Origin: DASZZV01 sp035544835
Lineage (GTDB): Bacteria; Acidobacteriota; Thermoanaerobaculia; Gp7-AA8
Length of the DNA: 13,144 bases
NCBI GenBank assembly: GCA_035544835.1
Contig: DASZZV010000178.1
Coordinates: forward strand, 1 to 13,144
Direction of reading: 5' to 3'
In this document: piece after piece, positions 1 to 6,736 of the stretch
Position numbering within the stretch: position 1 is the stretch's first letter
Layout of the letters: every line of letters starts with the position of its first letter
The notes under the pieces: model-generated
Seen by the model: only the letters and a program-made list of their open reading frames with translations
What the model was told of the DNA's origin: nothing
The model's database searches: none
Translations under genes and position numbers: made by a program

Positions 1-57
1 GACTCGACCCTTCGGCGCCTCGCACAATCGTAAGAGAGCTCCAAGACTCCACACCGC

Positions 58-158
58 AAGGCCCCCTCCCAGATCCCTCGCTCGACGCTCGGGATGACAC
101 CCTGGTTTCTTTCACTCAGACGCCGCGCTCCGCGGTCAATCCCTCGGGATGACAACAG
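58..158 (+). repeat. Left-end dispersed repeat cluster, inverted partner of 12972-13074
   Basis: About 100 bp of noncoding sequence holding two related submotifs. The first (58-102) contains CCCAGATCCCTCGCT followed by CTCGGGATGACA. The second (143-158) is CTCGGGATGACAACAG. Between them lie a TTTCTTT...CTCAG stretch and a small hairpin (CCGCG-CTC-CGCGG, 123-135). The same order and nearly the same spacing recur in reverse complement at 12972-13074. The rest of 1-192 shows no gene. It resembles the short dispersed repeats common between genes in soil-bacterial genomes; a mobile origin is inference. Confidence 0.75.
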
Positions 159-192
159 TTGGGTACCCGTCTCCAGCTTCGCCGTGCGAAAA

Positions 193-1368
193 CTACCGCC
201 GTCCCACCCATCCACTGGCGATCGGTTCCGTGAACTCCACTGACTCGAGCCCGAGGTACATCACCGAGGGGTTGCCTCGTTGGAAGGCGATGGCGTCGAT
301 ACCGTCATAGGAGTTGTGCTCTGTTGTGAGCTGGCCGTTGCTGACGTCAAAGCGATACAGGTCGGTTCCGTATTTTTGAAAGTAGGAGCCGAAGGCGAAG
401 TACATCAAGTTCGGATTGGCCGGGTGCGCGGCCATGACGGGACCGTTGCGAATGGTCACGGTGGGGCTCGCGTCGACGACGGGGCGGAACGACGCACCGC
501 CATCCTCGGAAAGGTAGATGTGCCTGCCGCCAGAGGGAGCTCCGCCGTCCAACTCGGCAAAGTCGATTCCCGCAGCCCAGACGATGCGTGGATCGGCCAC
601 CGAAATCGTCAGCTCGAAAATGTTTGCGCCCTTCGCCCCCAGACCTCGCGATGCCGTCCATGTGAGTCCGCCATCTCGGCTGAGGAACGAGCCTGTCGAG
701 GCGGTTCCCAGCACGATGTGATCGAGATCAGCCTCCTCAAATCGCGCTCGATAGAAGATCGAGGCCGGCGGTGCTTTTCCGGGACGCGCCGTCCAGCTCG
801 CGCCGCCATCTGAGGAATCCCATACCGATCCATCTCCGCCGGCGATTCGAACGTGATCAGACGTCCCCGGATCGACACCCAGTCCGATCATCGCTGTGAC
901 CGGTGATTTCAACACACGGACAGACATGCCGTCGATAGAGAAAAGATCGCTCCGCTGATCGGCCCAGGCATAAGCGCGATTTCCGCGCGCAGCGGTAAGG
1001 AAGGGTGGAAATCCCTCGCTTCCCCGAAGCTCACCGATCACCGACCAGCTGCAGCCATGGTCGGTCGAGCGAATCAACGAGGTTCCTGCTGCGGCCAGAA
1101 GCACTCCAGGAGTCTCGAGCGCGACCAGCCCCATCGTGTAGTTCACACCGTGAAGAGGCCCGCTGGTGGGAGTGAGCAATCGCCCATCATTACCTGTAAA
1201 AGTAACTGCCGCCGTTCCCTCGATGACTGCGCAATTGGGCAGCGGTATGCGTTCTGAACGTGATGGGTGACGACGCGCTGTGCTCATCGACTGCGCCGAC
1301 AGCTCAGCGGCCAACAACACGATCACGAATGCAGCAGCAAGGCTTCTGTTCCATGGAACGACTCTCAT
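193..1368 (-). CDS. Exported Asp-box (BNR/sialidase-like) beta-propeller protein
   Basis: A 391-aa protein starting at ATG 1368. Residues 1-25 form a signal peptide: basic start, hydrophobic segment AAAFVIVLLAA, and a likely cut near LSA-Q. The mature part carries four Asp-boxes of the S-x-D-x-G-x-x-W/F type at about residues 101-108 (STDHGCSW), 185-192 (SSDGGASW), 230-237 (SRDGGLTW) and 287-294 (SEDGGASF), each closing a propeller blade. Such folds occur in sialidases, Vps10-like domains and photosystem assembly factors. No sialidase arginine triad is evident, so an enzymatic role is not supported; an exported binding or scaffold protein is the safer reading. No clear Shine-Dalgarno sequence precedes the ATG. 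It lies downstream of the radical SAM gene on the same strand after a 112-bp gap, so weak co-transcription is possible. Confidence 0.8.
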   Translation of the reverse strand: MRVVPWNRSLAAAFVIVLLAAELSAQSMSTARRHPSRSERIPLPNCAVIEGTAAVTFTGNDGRLLTPTSGPLHGVNYTMGLVALETPGVLLAAAGTSLIRSTDHGCSWSVIGELRGSEGFPPFLTAARGNRAYAWADQRSDLFSIDGMSVRVLKSPVTAMIGLGVDPGTSDHVRIAGGDGSVWDSSDGGASWTARPGKAPPASIFYRARFEEADLDHIVLGTASTGSFLSRDGGLTWTASRGLGAKGANIFELTISVADPRIVWAAGIDFAELDGGAPSGGRHIYLSEDGGASFRPVVDASPTVTIRNGPVMAAHPANPNLMYFAFGSYFQKYGTDLYRFDVSNGQLTTEHNSYDGIDAIAFQRGNPSVMYLGLESVEFTEPIASGWVGRR

Positions 1369-1480
1369 GTCCGAGGGAAGGATCTCACCTTTTTCATGCG
1401 CTTCTCAGCAAATAGACGTCCGATGCGAAATCCACTCTGGTATCTGGCCCGCGCATCGCGTTCGGAGCGCCGGTCTCGTT

Positions 1481-2548
1481 TCAGAACAACTCCATTTGCG
1501 ACCGCGCTGGTCTTCTGAACGAATCGACCGAGAGCTCCATCGATCGGTCCTGTAACCCAGCTCTCCTCTTGGCGATCGTGAACAGCGACTTGATCTGCTC
1601 GGAGAAGATTCCCTCGCCGCGAAGACGAGAAGAGAAACGGGGATCGTTCATCTTTCCATCACGGAGCTGATGGATGCGGCTGATCACACGATCTTTCTTC
1701 TCGGGAAAATGTTCGTCCAGCCATTTCTCGAACAGCGGGGCGACGGCGTAAGGAAGGCGGAGAATCGTGTAGCTCGCCGAAACCGCTCCGGCCTCAGCTG
1801 CAGCCTTGAGAATCCTTGGAATCTCGTGATCCGTGATCGCCGGAATGATCGGAGCGACCAGAACCCCCGTTGGGATCCCGGCGGCCGAAAGGGTCCGCAC
1901 CGCCTCCAGACGCATCTCCGGAGACGACGTTCGAGGCTCCATCCTGCGGGCGAGTTCCGAGTCCAGTGTCGTCACCGAGATGAACACCGCCGCGGCATTG
2001 ACTGCTGCCAGGCCGGCCAGCAGGTCGACATCACGCGTCACCAGGTGGTTCTTCGTAATGATGACCACCGGATTCCTGAACTCCGCCAGCACCTCCAGAC
2101 AACCGCGGGTCAGACGAAGCTTCTTCTCGATCGGCTGGTAGCAGTCGGTCACTCCGCTCATGGCGATGACCTGCGGCTTCCACTTCGCCGACGAGATCTC
2201 TTCACGCAAGAGACGAGGCGCCTCTTCCTTCACCAGAATCTTCGTCTCGAAGTCGAGGCCGGCCGAGAAGCCCAGGTATTCGTGACTCGGCCGAGCGAAA
2301 CAGTAGATGCACCCATGCTCGCATCCACGGTACGGATTGACGCTGGTCTCGAAAGGGACGTCGGGACTGTCGTTGCGAGCAATGATGGTCCGGGTCGGAT
2401 CCCGCAGAAACATCGTCGCCGGGCGCGGCGAGTCCTCAGGGTCGATCTCCAGGTCAGGATCGTCCTCGTAGCGCATCTTCTCGAATCGGTTGGGCGGATT
2501 CGAAGAGGCTCCACGACCGCGAATGGAAGTTCTGATTACAATCTCCAC
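1481..2548 (-). CDS. PA0069/Rv2578c-type radical SAM protein
   Basis: A 355-aa protein. Residues 9-22 (IRGRGASSNPPNRF) and the segment NPYRGCEHGCIYCFARPSHE (71-90) are hallmarks of the PA0069 radical SAM family, which is distantly related to spore photoproduct lyase. C76, C80 and C83 form the CxxxCxxC site that would bind the SAM-reducing [4Fe-4S] cluster. The following barrel part includes TDCYQPIEKKLRLTR and VIITKN. The physiological substrate of this family is not settled. The start is GTG at 2548, because the conserved N-terminal RGRG motif lies only about 9 residues in and no other start precedes it in frame. The GTG directly abuts the ATG of the divergent alcohol dehydrogenase. No SD is visible; a TAAAAT hexamer (2566-2561) is a candidate -10, implying an almost leaderless mRNA. 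Confidence 0.92.
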   Translation of the reverse strand: MEIVIRTSIRGRGASSNPPNRFEKMRYEDDPDLEIDPEDSPRPATMFLRDPTRTIIARNDSPDVPFETSVNPYRGCEHGCIYCFARPSHEYLGFSAGLDFETKILVKEEAPRLLREEISSAKWKPQVIAMSGVTDCYQPIEKKLRLTRGCLEVLAEFRNPVVIITKNHLVTRDVDLLAGLAAVNAAAVFISVTTLDSELARRMEPRTSSPEMRLEAVRTLSAAGIPTGVLVAPIIPAITDHEIPRILKAAAEAGAVSASYTILRLPYAVAPLFEKWLDEHFPEKKDRVISRIHQLRDGKMNDPRFSSRLRGEGIFSEQIKSLFTIAKRRAGLQDRSMELSVDSFRRPARSQMELF

Positions 2549-2566
2549 ATGCTGGCGATGATTTTA
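2537..2566. promoter_or_regulatory. Candidate overlapping divergent promoters with leaderless transcripts
   Basis: The start codons of the divergent genes touch (GTG 2548 on -, ATG 2549 on +), so each promoter must lie inside or against the other gene. On the + strand TACAAT (2537-2542) is followed by 6 bases and then ATG, the geometry of a leaderless mRNA. On the - strand TAAAAT (2566-2561) lies 12 bases before GTG. Neither gene has an SD. No convincing -35 hexamer is visible for either. A four-codon ORF (2550-2536, ATG to TAA) also overlaps the - strand start. Confidence 0.4.
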
Positions 2567-3532
2567 GAGGAACGAAAAAGTCCTCTACGGGCGGTGGATA
2601 TCCCGAGGCGGGAACCGGGGCCCGGACAGATTGAGATCGAGGTCAGGGCCTGTGCTGTCTGCCGCACCGATCTACACATCGTGGATGGGGAGCTGGCCGG
2701 TGCACCACTGCCGATCACGCCGGGACATCAGATCGTGGGCCGCGTTTCGGCACTGGGAACGGGCGCCCACGAACACAGGATCGGCTACCGCGTAGGCGTT
2801 CCCTGGCTCGGCTGGACGTGCGGAGTCTGCAGATACTGCACGAGCGGAAGAGAGAACCTGTGTGCCCAGGCCCGCTTCACCGGTTATGAGATTCCGGGCG
2901 GTTACGCCGAATACACCGTAGCGGACGAGCGCTTTTGCCTGCCGCTTCCGGACAGCTACTCCGACATCGACGCAGCGCCGCTTCTCTGCGGCGGGCTGAT
3001 TGGGTTCCGCGCCTGGCAGATGGCAGGAGAAGCGCAGACCATCGGCTTTTACGGGTTCGGATCGGCTGCCCATATCCTGCTGCAGATCGCTCGCGCCGAC
3101 GGTCGATCGGTGTTCGCCTTCACACGCGCGGGTGACCGTGCCTCGCAGGAACTGGCCATGTCTCTCGGCGCATCATGGGCCGGAGCATCGGATGAAACCC
3201 CACCGGAGCCTCTCGAAGCCGCCATCATCTTCGCCCCGGTCGGTGCTCTCGTCCCCCAGGCTCTCGGCTCACTCGCGCCGGGCGGTTCGGTGATCTGCGC
3301 GGGGATCCATATGAGCGACATACCGCGGTTTCCCTACTCGCTTCTCTGGAAAGAACGGTCGGTGCGATCGGTCGCAAACCTCACCCGTCAGGACGGGCAC
3401 CTTTTCTTCGAGCGGCTTCGTACGATCTCGATCCGTCCTCACGTCACGACCTTCCCGCTTCGGGAAGCAAACAACGCGCTGCGCAAACTCCGGGACGGCG
3501 AGATCGAAGGATCCGCGGTGCTCACCACGTGA
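2549..3532 (+). CDS. Zinc-dependent alcohol dehydrogenase (MDR superfamily)
   Basis: A 327-aa medium-chain dehydrogenase, close to the usual 330-350 aa. It would oxidise an alcohol or reduce an aldehyde with NAD(P). Catalytic zinc ligands fit C38 (AVCRTDLH), H60 (PGHQIVG) and C147 (PLLCGG). The usual GHE glutamate is glutamine, as in one common bacterial subgroup. The structural zinc site is complete: C91, C94, C97 and C105 (CGVCRYC...NLC). The Rossmann dinucleotide site is GFYGFGSAAH at about 166-175. The start could be ATG 2549 or ATG 2558; neither has an SD, and 2549 fits a leaderless transcript. The same frame stays open far upstream, antisense to the radical SAM gene, but the protein family begins here, so that extension is ignored. 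Confidence 0.92.
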   Translation: MLAMILEERKSPLRAVDIPRREPGPGQIEIEVRACAVCRTDLHIVDGELAGAPLPITPGHQIVGRVSALGTGAHEHRIGYRVGVPWLGWTCGVCRYCTSGRENLCAQARFTGYEIPGGYAEYTVADERFCLPLPDSYSDIDAAPLLCGGLIGFRAWQMAGEAQTIGFYGFGSAAHILLQIARADGRSVFAFTRAGDRASQELAMSLGASWAGASDETPPEPLEAAIIFAPVGALVPQALGSLAPGGSVICAGIHMSDIPRFPYSLLWKERSVRSVANLTRQDGHLFFERLRTISIRPHVTTFPLREANNALRKLRDGEIEGSAVLTT

Positions 3533-3534
3533 GT

Positions 3535-3620
3535 GGATTTCGAATTTCGAATTTCGAATTTAAAGGCGGAGCCGAATCTATCCGGACTTTCTTAAATTCG
3601 AAATCCGAAATCCGAAATCC
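3535..3620. terminator. 29-bp heptad-repeat hairpin between convergent genes
   Basis: The arms 3535-3563 and 3592-3620 pair over 29 positions with two mismatches around a 28-nt loop. The left arm iterates the heptamer ATTTCGA and the right arm iterates ATCCGAA. The two mismatches are A.C in a + strand RNA but U.G wobbles in a - strand RNA, so the fold is continuous in a transcript running off the MFS gene. It starts 3 bases after the dehydrogenase stop and ends 3 bases before the MFS stop. There is no U-run on either side, so it may be an mRNA 3'-end stabiliser or a repeat rather than a classic intrinsic terminator. Confidence 0.55.
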
Positions 3621-3623
3621 CAA

Positions 3624-4868
3624 TCACGCCGCCTGGTCGATCTCTCGGAGCGCCAGCAGTTGCGGAATGCGCCAGGCCGTCAGCCCGACCACCACCAGAG
3701 TCATCACACCACCCAGAACGACCGATGGAACCGTGCCGAGAAACTTCGCTGCTACGCCCGACTCGAAGGCACCGATCTCGTTCGACGATCCGATGAAGAT
3801 CTGATTGACGGCCGAGACCCTACCAAGCATGTGTCCCGGGGTGAGAACCTGCAGAAGCGTGGAACGAATCACGACACTGACGTTGTCGACCGCTCCACTG
3901 AGCGCCAGCAGAACCACCGACAGAATGAAGCTCCGCGAAAGGCCGAAGCCGATCATGGTCAGACCAAAGAGCGCCACGCAGCCGAAAAGCGAGGCGCCGG
4001 CGCGCTTCATCGGAGGCCTGTGCGCGAGCACCATGCCGGTCAACACCGAACCTGCCGCCGGCGCGGCACGGAGAATACCGAGGCCCTGAGGACCCGTCTT
4101 CAGAATGTCGGACGCGAAGATCGGTAGAAGGGCCACCGCGCCACCGAAGAGAACCGAGAACAAATCGAGCGTCATGGCACCGAGAAGAATCTTCTCGCTC
4201 CAGACGAAGCGGATGCCGGTGGTCAACGACTCCTTGATCGGCACCGGAACAGTGGACGGCGCGAGCCGGTCACGGGAGATCTTCACGATTGTGAACAGTG
4301 CCAGGCCGAGCAGGATCGCGTCGACCGAATAAGCGAGCCGTGCACTTCCAAAACCATACAGAAATCCACCTGCCGCCGGTCCCAGCACCGCCGCGAATTG
4401 CCACGTCGAGCTGCGCCAGGCCACGCCGTTGGCATACAGATCGCGCGGGATGAGCTCGGCGCTCAGCGCCGTCAATGCCGGCCGCAGGAAACTGCGGGCA
4501 AGTCCGCTGATGAAGATCACCAGGTAGATCGGCCAGATCCTGCCGCTGTCCAGAAAGCGAGGACTCACCGTAAAGATCAGAAGAGCGACCGCGCACAACA
4601 GGAGCACGAACTGCGACACCAGCGCCACCCGCTTGCGATCGGCACGATCCGCCACATGCCCCGCATACAATGCCACGCCGATAAACGGCAACGCCTCGGC
4701 CAGCCCTACCAGGCCCAGCGACAATGGATCGTGCGTCTGCGCGTAGACCTGCCATCCCACCACCACGGCCTGGATCTGGGAGCCGACCGTGTTCGTCCAG
4801 ATACTGAGGATGAACCAGCGAAAGCTGGCAATACGCAATACCGCGTAGGAGTCGTGAGTGGAGGTCAT
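3624..4868 (-). CDS. MFS exporter, EntS-like (enterobactin-exporter family)
   Basis: A 414-aa integral inner-membrane protein with about 12 hydrophobic segments, the normal size for the major facilitator superfamily. The loop 2-3 signature (motif A) is clear at about residues 70-80, GHVADRADRKR. The opening part (LRIASFRWFILSIWTNTVGSQ) and the segment VVGWQVYAQTHDPLSLG match the EntS/DUF894-type branch, whose known members export siderophores or drugs by proton antiport. No siderophore or resistance genes lie nearby, so the substrate cannot be named. The start is ATG 4868; no SD precedes it, and the upstream bases contain a GATGTCA direct repeat (4873-4886). It ends 92 bp from the convergent dehydrogenase stop, separated by the long hairpin. 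A cloverleaf repeat lies 27 bp upstream. Confidence 0.9.
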   Translation of the reverse strand: MTSTHDSYAVLRIASFRWFILSIWTNTVGSQIQAVVVGWQVYAQTHDPLSLGLVGLAEALPFIGVALYAGHVADRADRKRVALVSQFVLLLCAVALLIFTVSPRFLDSGRIWPIYLVIFISGLARSFLRPALTALSAELIPRDLYANGVAWRSSTWQFAAVLGPAAGGFLYGFGSARLAYSVDAILLGLALFTIVKISRDRLAPSTVPVPIKESLTTGIRFVWSEKILLGAMTLDLFSVLFGGAVALLPIFASDILKTGPQGLGILRAAPAAGSVLTGMVLAHRPPMKRAGASLFGCVALFGLTMIGFGLSRSFILSVVLLALSGAVDNVSVVIRSTLLQVLTPGHMLGRVSAVNQIFIGSSNEIGAFESGVAAKFLGTVPSVVLGGVMTLVVVGLTAWRIPQLLALREIDQAA

Positions 4869-4894
4869 GAATGATGTCAGATGTCAGCGTTTTG

Positions 4895-5022
4895 TTCTTG
4901 TGTGGCACAGGCACTCTTGCCTGTGTGTCGGCCGTCGAGGCCGACTTTTCTGTTGAAATGCAGCAGAACGCCGCGGCTCGACGCCGTGGCACACAGGCAA
5001 GAGTGCCTGTGCCACACAAGAA
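4895..5022 (+). repeat. Cloverleaf-forming palindromic repeat, copy 1
   Basis: A 128-bp element with perfect 33-bp outer inverted arms (4895-4927 and 4990-5022; inner end GCCTGTGTG/CACACAGGC). The 62-bp centre folds into three hairpins: TCGGCC-GTCGA-GGCCGA (4928-4944), TTCTGTTG-AAATG-CAGCAGAA with one G.T pair (4948-4968) and GCCGCGGC-TCGAC-GCCGTGGC with one G.T pair (4970-4990). All loops are 5 nt, and the first and third loops are exact reverse complements. It lies between the DinB-like gene and the MFS gene. It matches copy 2 at 9069-9196 apart from 4 substitutions and 2 single-base indels. It has no coding capacity of its own, so it would need a transposase supplied from elsewhere. Confidence 0.93.
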
Positions 5023-5112
5023 GCGAACGATCTGCCCGTCGATGGACGGAGGCTGAATTCCCAAACTTGCGCTTGGTCCCACGCTCGAAATGACTCCTGA
5101 GACGCGCAACTT

Positions 5113-5595
5113 TCACGTCACCTCCCGTAATCGCTTGAGCAGTTGAATCTGACCGGCGTGATAGAGGTCGTGGCCGGCGATCCCATGAACGAGATCGGAG
5201 ATCACATACTTGCCGCTCTTCACCGTCAGGTCCTCGTCCGCGAGATCGCTCACAGCAGTGCGCAGGAGTCGATGCTGTTCGTCGAGAAGCTTCACGCAGT
5301 CACGCCACTCCTTCTCTCCGAACTCTCCGTCCAGAGGAAAAAAGTTAGAGCCCTTCAGCGGGAAACTGCCGCGCTTCTCTCGGAGAAGGCGACGCCGAAC
5401 GGTGTACTTCCAGTAGGCGGCATGCAGCACCAGATCACGAATGGAGTGCCGCTGATTCGACGGCGTCCACAACGCTTCCTCCGCCGTCAGTCCTCGTATC
5501 GACCCTTTCAGGTTCGTACCGTGCCAGGCCTTCTTCTCATAGGCCTGATCGATGACGGTCAGCAGGAGCTCGACTCGACCGCGTCTATTCTTCAT
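5113..5595 (-). CDS. DinB-family (DinB_2) four-helix metal-binding protein
   Basis: A 160-aa protein of typical DinB/YfiT size. Numbered from ATG 5595, the three histidines expected to bind a divalent metal are H58 (RDLVLHAAYWK) and H142/H146 (AGHDLYHAGQ); the last is the characteristic HxxxH near the C-terminus. Helical amphipathic character throughout fits the four-helix bundle. Family members include bacillithiol- and mycothiol-dependent transferases and damage-inducible proteins, but most are uncharacterised, so the substrate is unknown. The start could be GTG 5598 or the adjacent ATG 5595; an AGAGG (5609-5605) lies 6 or 9 bases upstream. The 5' end overlaps the last codons of the SRPBCC-like gene, indicating translational coupling. 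Confidence 0.85.
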   Translation of the reverse strand: MKNRRGRVELLLTVIDQAYEKKAWHGTNLKGSIRGLTAEEALWTPSNQRHSIRDLVLHAAYWKYTVRRRLLREKRGSFPLKGSNFFPLDGEFGEKEWRDCVKLLDEQHRLLRTAVSDLADEDLTVKSGKYVISDLVHGIAGHDLYHAGQIQLLKRLREVT

Positions 5596-6151
5596 CACGT
5601 TCCGCCTCTCGCTTGATGACGTGCAGCATGGCCATTCGTATCAGTCCACTGAAGGGTTGGATGACAAACCAGTACGGGGCGAATTTTCGGCGAGCCTCGC
5701 CGTCGAGACAACGGATTCGCGTCTCGGTGGACAGAATCATCCGCCCCTGCTCCTCTTCGATTCGAAAATTCCAGACCGCCTTGGCGAACCCCGGCTCTTC
5801 GAATGTCTTGAACTCCCAGACCGGGATACGCCGGATCTGTCCCGAGGGCTTCCAGAACTTTCCGACCACGCCGATGACAAGCTCTTCGTCCTGCCTCTCC
5901 TCGAGGATCATGAAGCCGTTTCTCTGGAGGTTGTCGATGGTGAGTGCGAGTCGCTTCTCCTGGCCACGAAAGAGACCCGGCAACGACCGCAGGGCGAAGA
6001 GGACTCGAATGATCGCCACCCTGTGAAAGGCGAGATGACGGATCGAGTCGTAAATCTTCGCCCTGGATGCATCGATAGAAATCTTGTGACGTTCCACGAA
6101 GTCGAACGTCGCCAGCCATTGATCGATGAGCGTACCGGAAGCGTCCGTCAC
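5585..6151 (-). CDS. SRPBCC-like (START/polyketide-cyclase fold) protein
   Basis: A 188-aa cytoplasmic protein. The segment from HKISIDASRAKIYDSIRHL through FALRSLPGLF resembles the opening strand and helices of SRPBCC proteins. The middle (ILEERQDEELVIGVVGKFWKPSG) resembles a group of actinobacterial and acidobacterial hypothetical proteins in this fold; recognition is by pattern only. SRPBCC domains bind hydrophobic ligands, but no ligand can be assigned here. The start is GTG 6151, set by AGGAG at 6161-6157 with a 5-base spacer. This GTG overlaps the stop of the RCK-like gene as GTGA (6148-6151). A GTG two codons earlier (6157) is possible but lies on the SD. The gene overlaps the DinB-like gene downstream, forming the middle of a three-gene coupled unit. 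Confidence 0.68.
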   Translation of the reverse strand: MTDASGTLIDQWLATFDFVERHKISIDASRAKIYDSIRHLAFHRVAIIRVLFALRSLPGLFRGQEKRLALTIDNLQRNGFMILEERQDEELVIGVVGKFWKPSGQIRRIPVWEFKTFEEPGFAKAVWNFRIEEEQGRMILSTETRIRCLDGEARRKFAPYWFVIQPFSGLIRMAMLHVIKREAERDEE

Positions 6152-6456
6152 GACCACTCCTGGAGAGGACGCGTGACAAGGGAGAGGTGCTTTTCGCCCG
6201 CGACCTCGATATTGATGAGATCGCGATCGGTCACGGCGATCAGCGCCCTGGCGTCGAGGAGTCCGGCTTTCCGAAGCAGTTCTCCGGACCGGGCGTCTCC
6301 GATGTGAACGGCGACTCCTCGCGATTCGACGTCGCTGCGCCAGTCATCACGGCAGCGGTCGGTGACGACGGTGACTCTCTCATCAAGCCCAATGAGCAGG
6401 CGCACGACCTGGTAGCCGACGTGGCCCATCCCGCAGACGATGATGTGATCTCGCAT
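6148..6456 (-). CDS. Shortened TrkA-N (RCK N-domain) NAD-binding protein
   Basis: A 102-aa protein starting at ATG 6456 (MRDHIIVCGMGHVG). It has the Rossmann signature GMGHVG at about residues 9-14, an acidic or hydroxylated end of strand two (VTVVTD), and the RCK segments VHIGDARSGELLRKAGL and ARALIAVTDRDLINIEVA. Such domains gate potassium transporters (TrkA, KefB/C) by sensing NAD(H). A full TrkA-N domain goes on for another strand-helix-strand after NIEVA. Here the similarity stops and 16 unrelated residues follow, so the domain lacks its last part and there is no RCK-C domain or channel. It may be a truncated remnant, but its stop is coupled (GTGA) to the next gene, which argues that it is still translated. 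A longer upstream start (6510) would overlap the neighbouring stub and adds nothing recognisable. Confidence 0.65.
   Translation of the reverse strand: MRDHIIVCGMGHVGYQVVRLLIGLDERVTVVTDRCRDDWRSDVESRGVAVHIGDARSGELLRKAGLLDARALIAVTDRDLINIEVAGEKHLSLVTRPLQEWS
6157..6161 (-). promoter_or_regulatory. Ribosome binding site that fixes the SRPBCC-like start
   Basis: AGGAG on the - strand, 5 bases before GTG 6151 and inside the final codons of the RCK-like ORF. It favours GTG 6151 over GTG 6157 and indicates coupling through the GTGA overlap. Confidence 0.6.
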
Positions 6457-6478
6457 CGTTGCTGGAATTGTAACGGTG

Positions 6479-6634
6479 TCAGCTGGCAGTCGGTGTTGCC
6501 CCGGTTTCAATGGCCTTCATCAGGATGTCCCGGATGCGGCCGATCTCACGACTGATCTTCACGGTCCCCTCCAGGATGGGTCCGTGGCCGGGGACCAGGA
6601 TTACCGCGTCGAGACTCTCCAGAGAGTCATTCTT
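6479..6634 (-). pseudogene. C-terminal remnant of a metallo-beta-lactamase-fold hydrolase
   Basis: About 50 codons resembling the end of an MBL-fold hydrolase: SLESLDAVILVPGHGPILEG, containing the conserved PGHGP loop whose histidine binds metal, then a final helix and the stop. The N-terminal HxHxDH motif and all of the rest of the domain are absent. Upstream of about 6634 the frame runs into unrelated sequence and two hairpins (6688-6727), and the anti-sigma gene ends at 6737. This looks like a 5'-deleted gene. An intact short protein starting at GTG 6709 (76 aa) is formally possible but would not form an MBL fold. Confidence 0.6.
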
Positions 6635-6687
6635 TACTGCGATTCCTTTGCTGACTCCGAAAATCGCACGATGCCCGATTACGCGCG

Positions 6688-6727
6688 GCCGGCATGATGC
6701 CGGCGGCACGGCCGCCTGGAAGGCGGC
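6688..6727. repeat. Two tandem GC-rich hairpins (REP-like)
   Basis: The first is a perfect palindrome, GCCGGCAT-G-ATGCCGGC (6688-6704). The second is GCCGCC-TGGAA-GGCGGC (6711-6727). They sit just past the stop of the anti-sigma gene, at the broken end of the MBL remnant. No U-run follows on the - strand. The composition resembles the hairpins at 10169-10294. They may act as a 3' end for the sigma operon mRNA or be part of a dispersed repeat that arrived with the deletion. Confidence 0.55.
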
Positions 6728-6736
6728 GCTTCGGAC

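Noticed and set aside
1670..2548. Long open frame antisense to the radical SAM gene, continuous with the alcohol dehydrogenase
   Set aside because: Translation is Arg-rich and shows no family pattern; the real dehydrogenase family match starts at about 2549. Typical antisense openness in GC-rich coding DNA.
4877..5116. Short frames on both strands reading through the repeat at 4895-5022 (and likewise at 9069-9196)
   Set aside because: The similar peptides arise because the repeat is palindromic and duplicated; there is no start signal or independent coding evidence.
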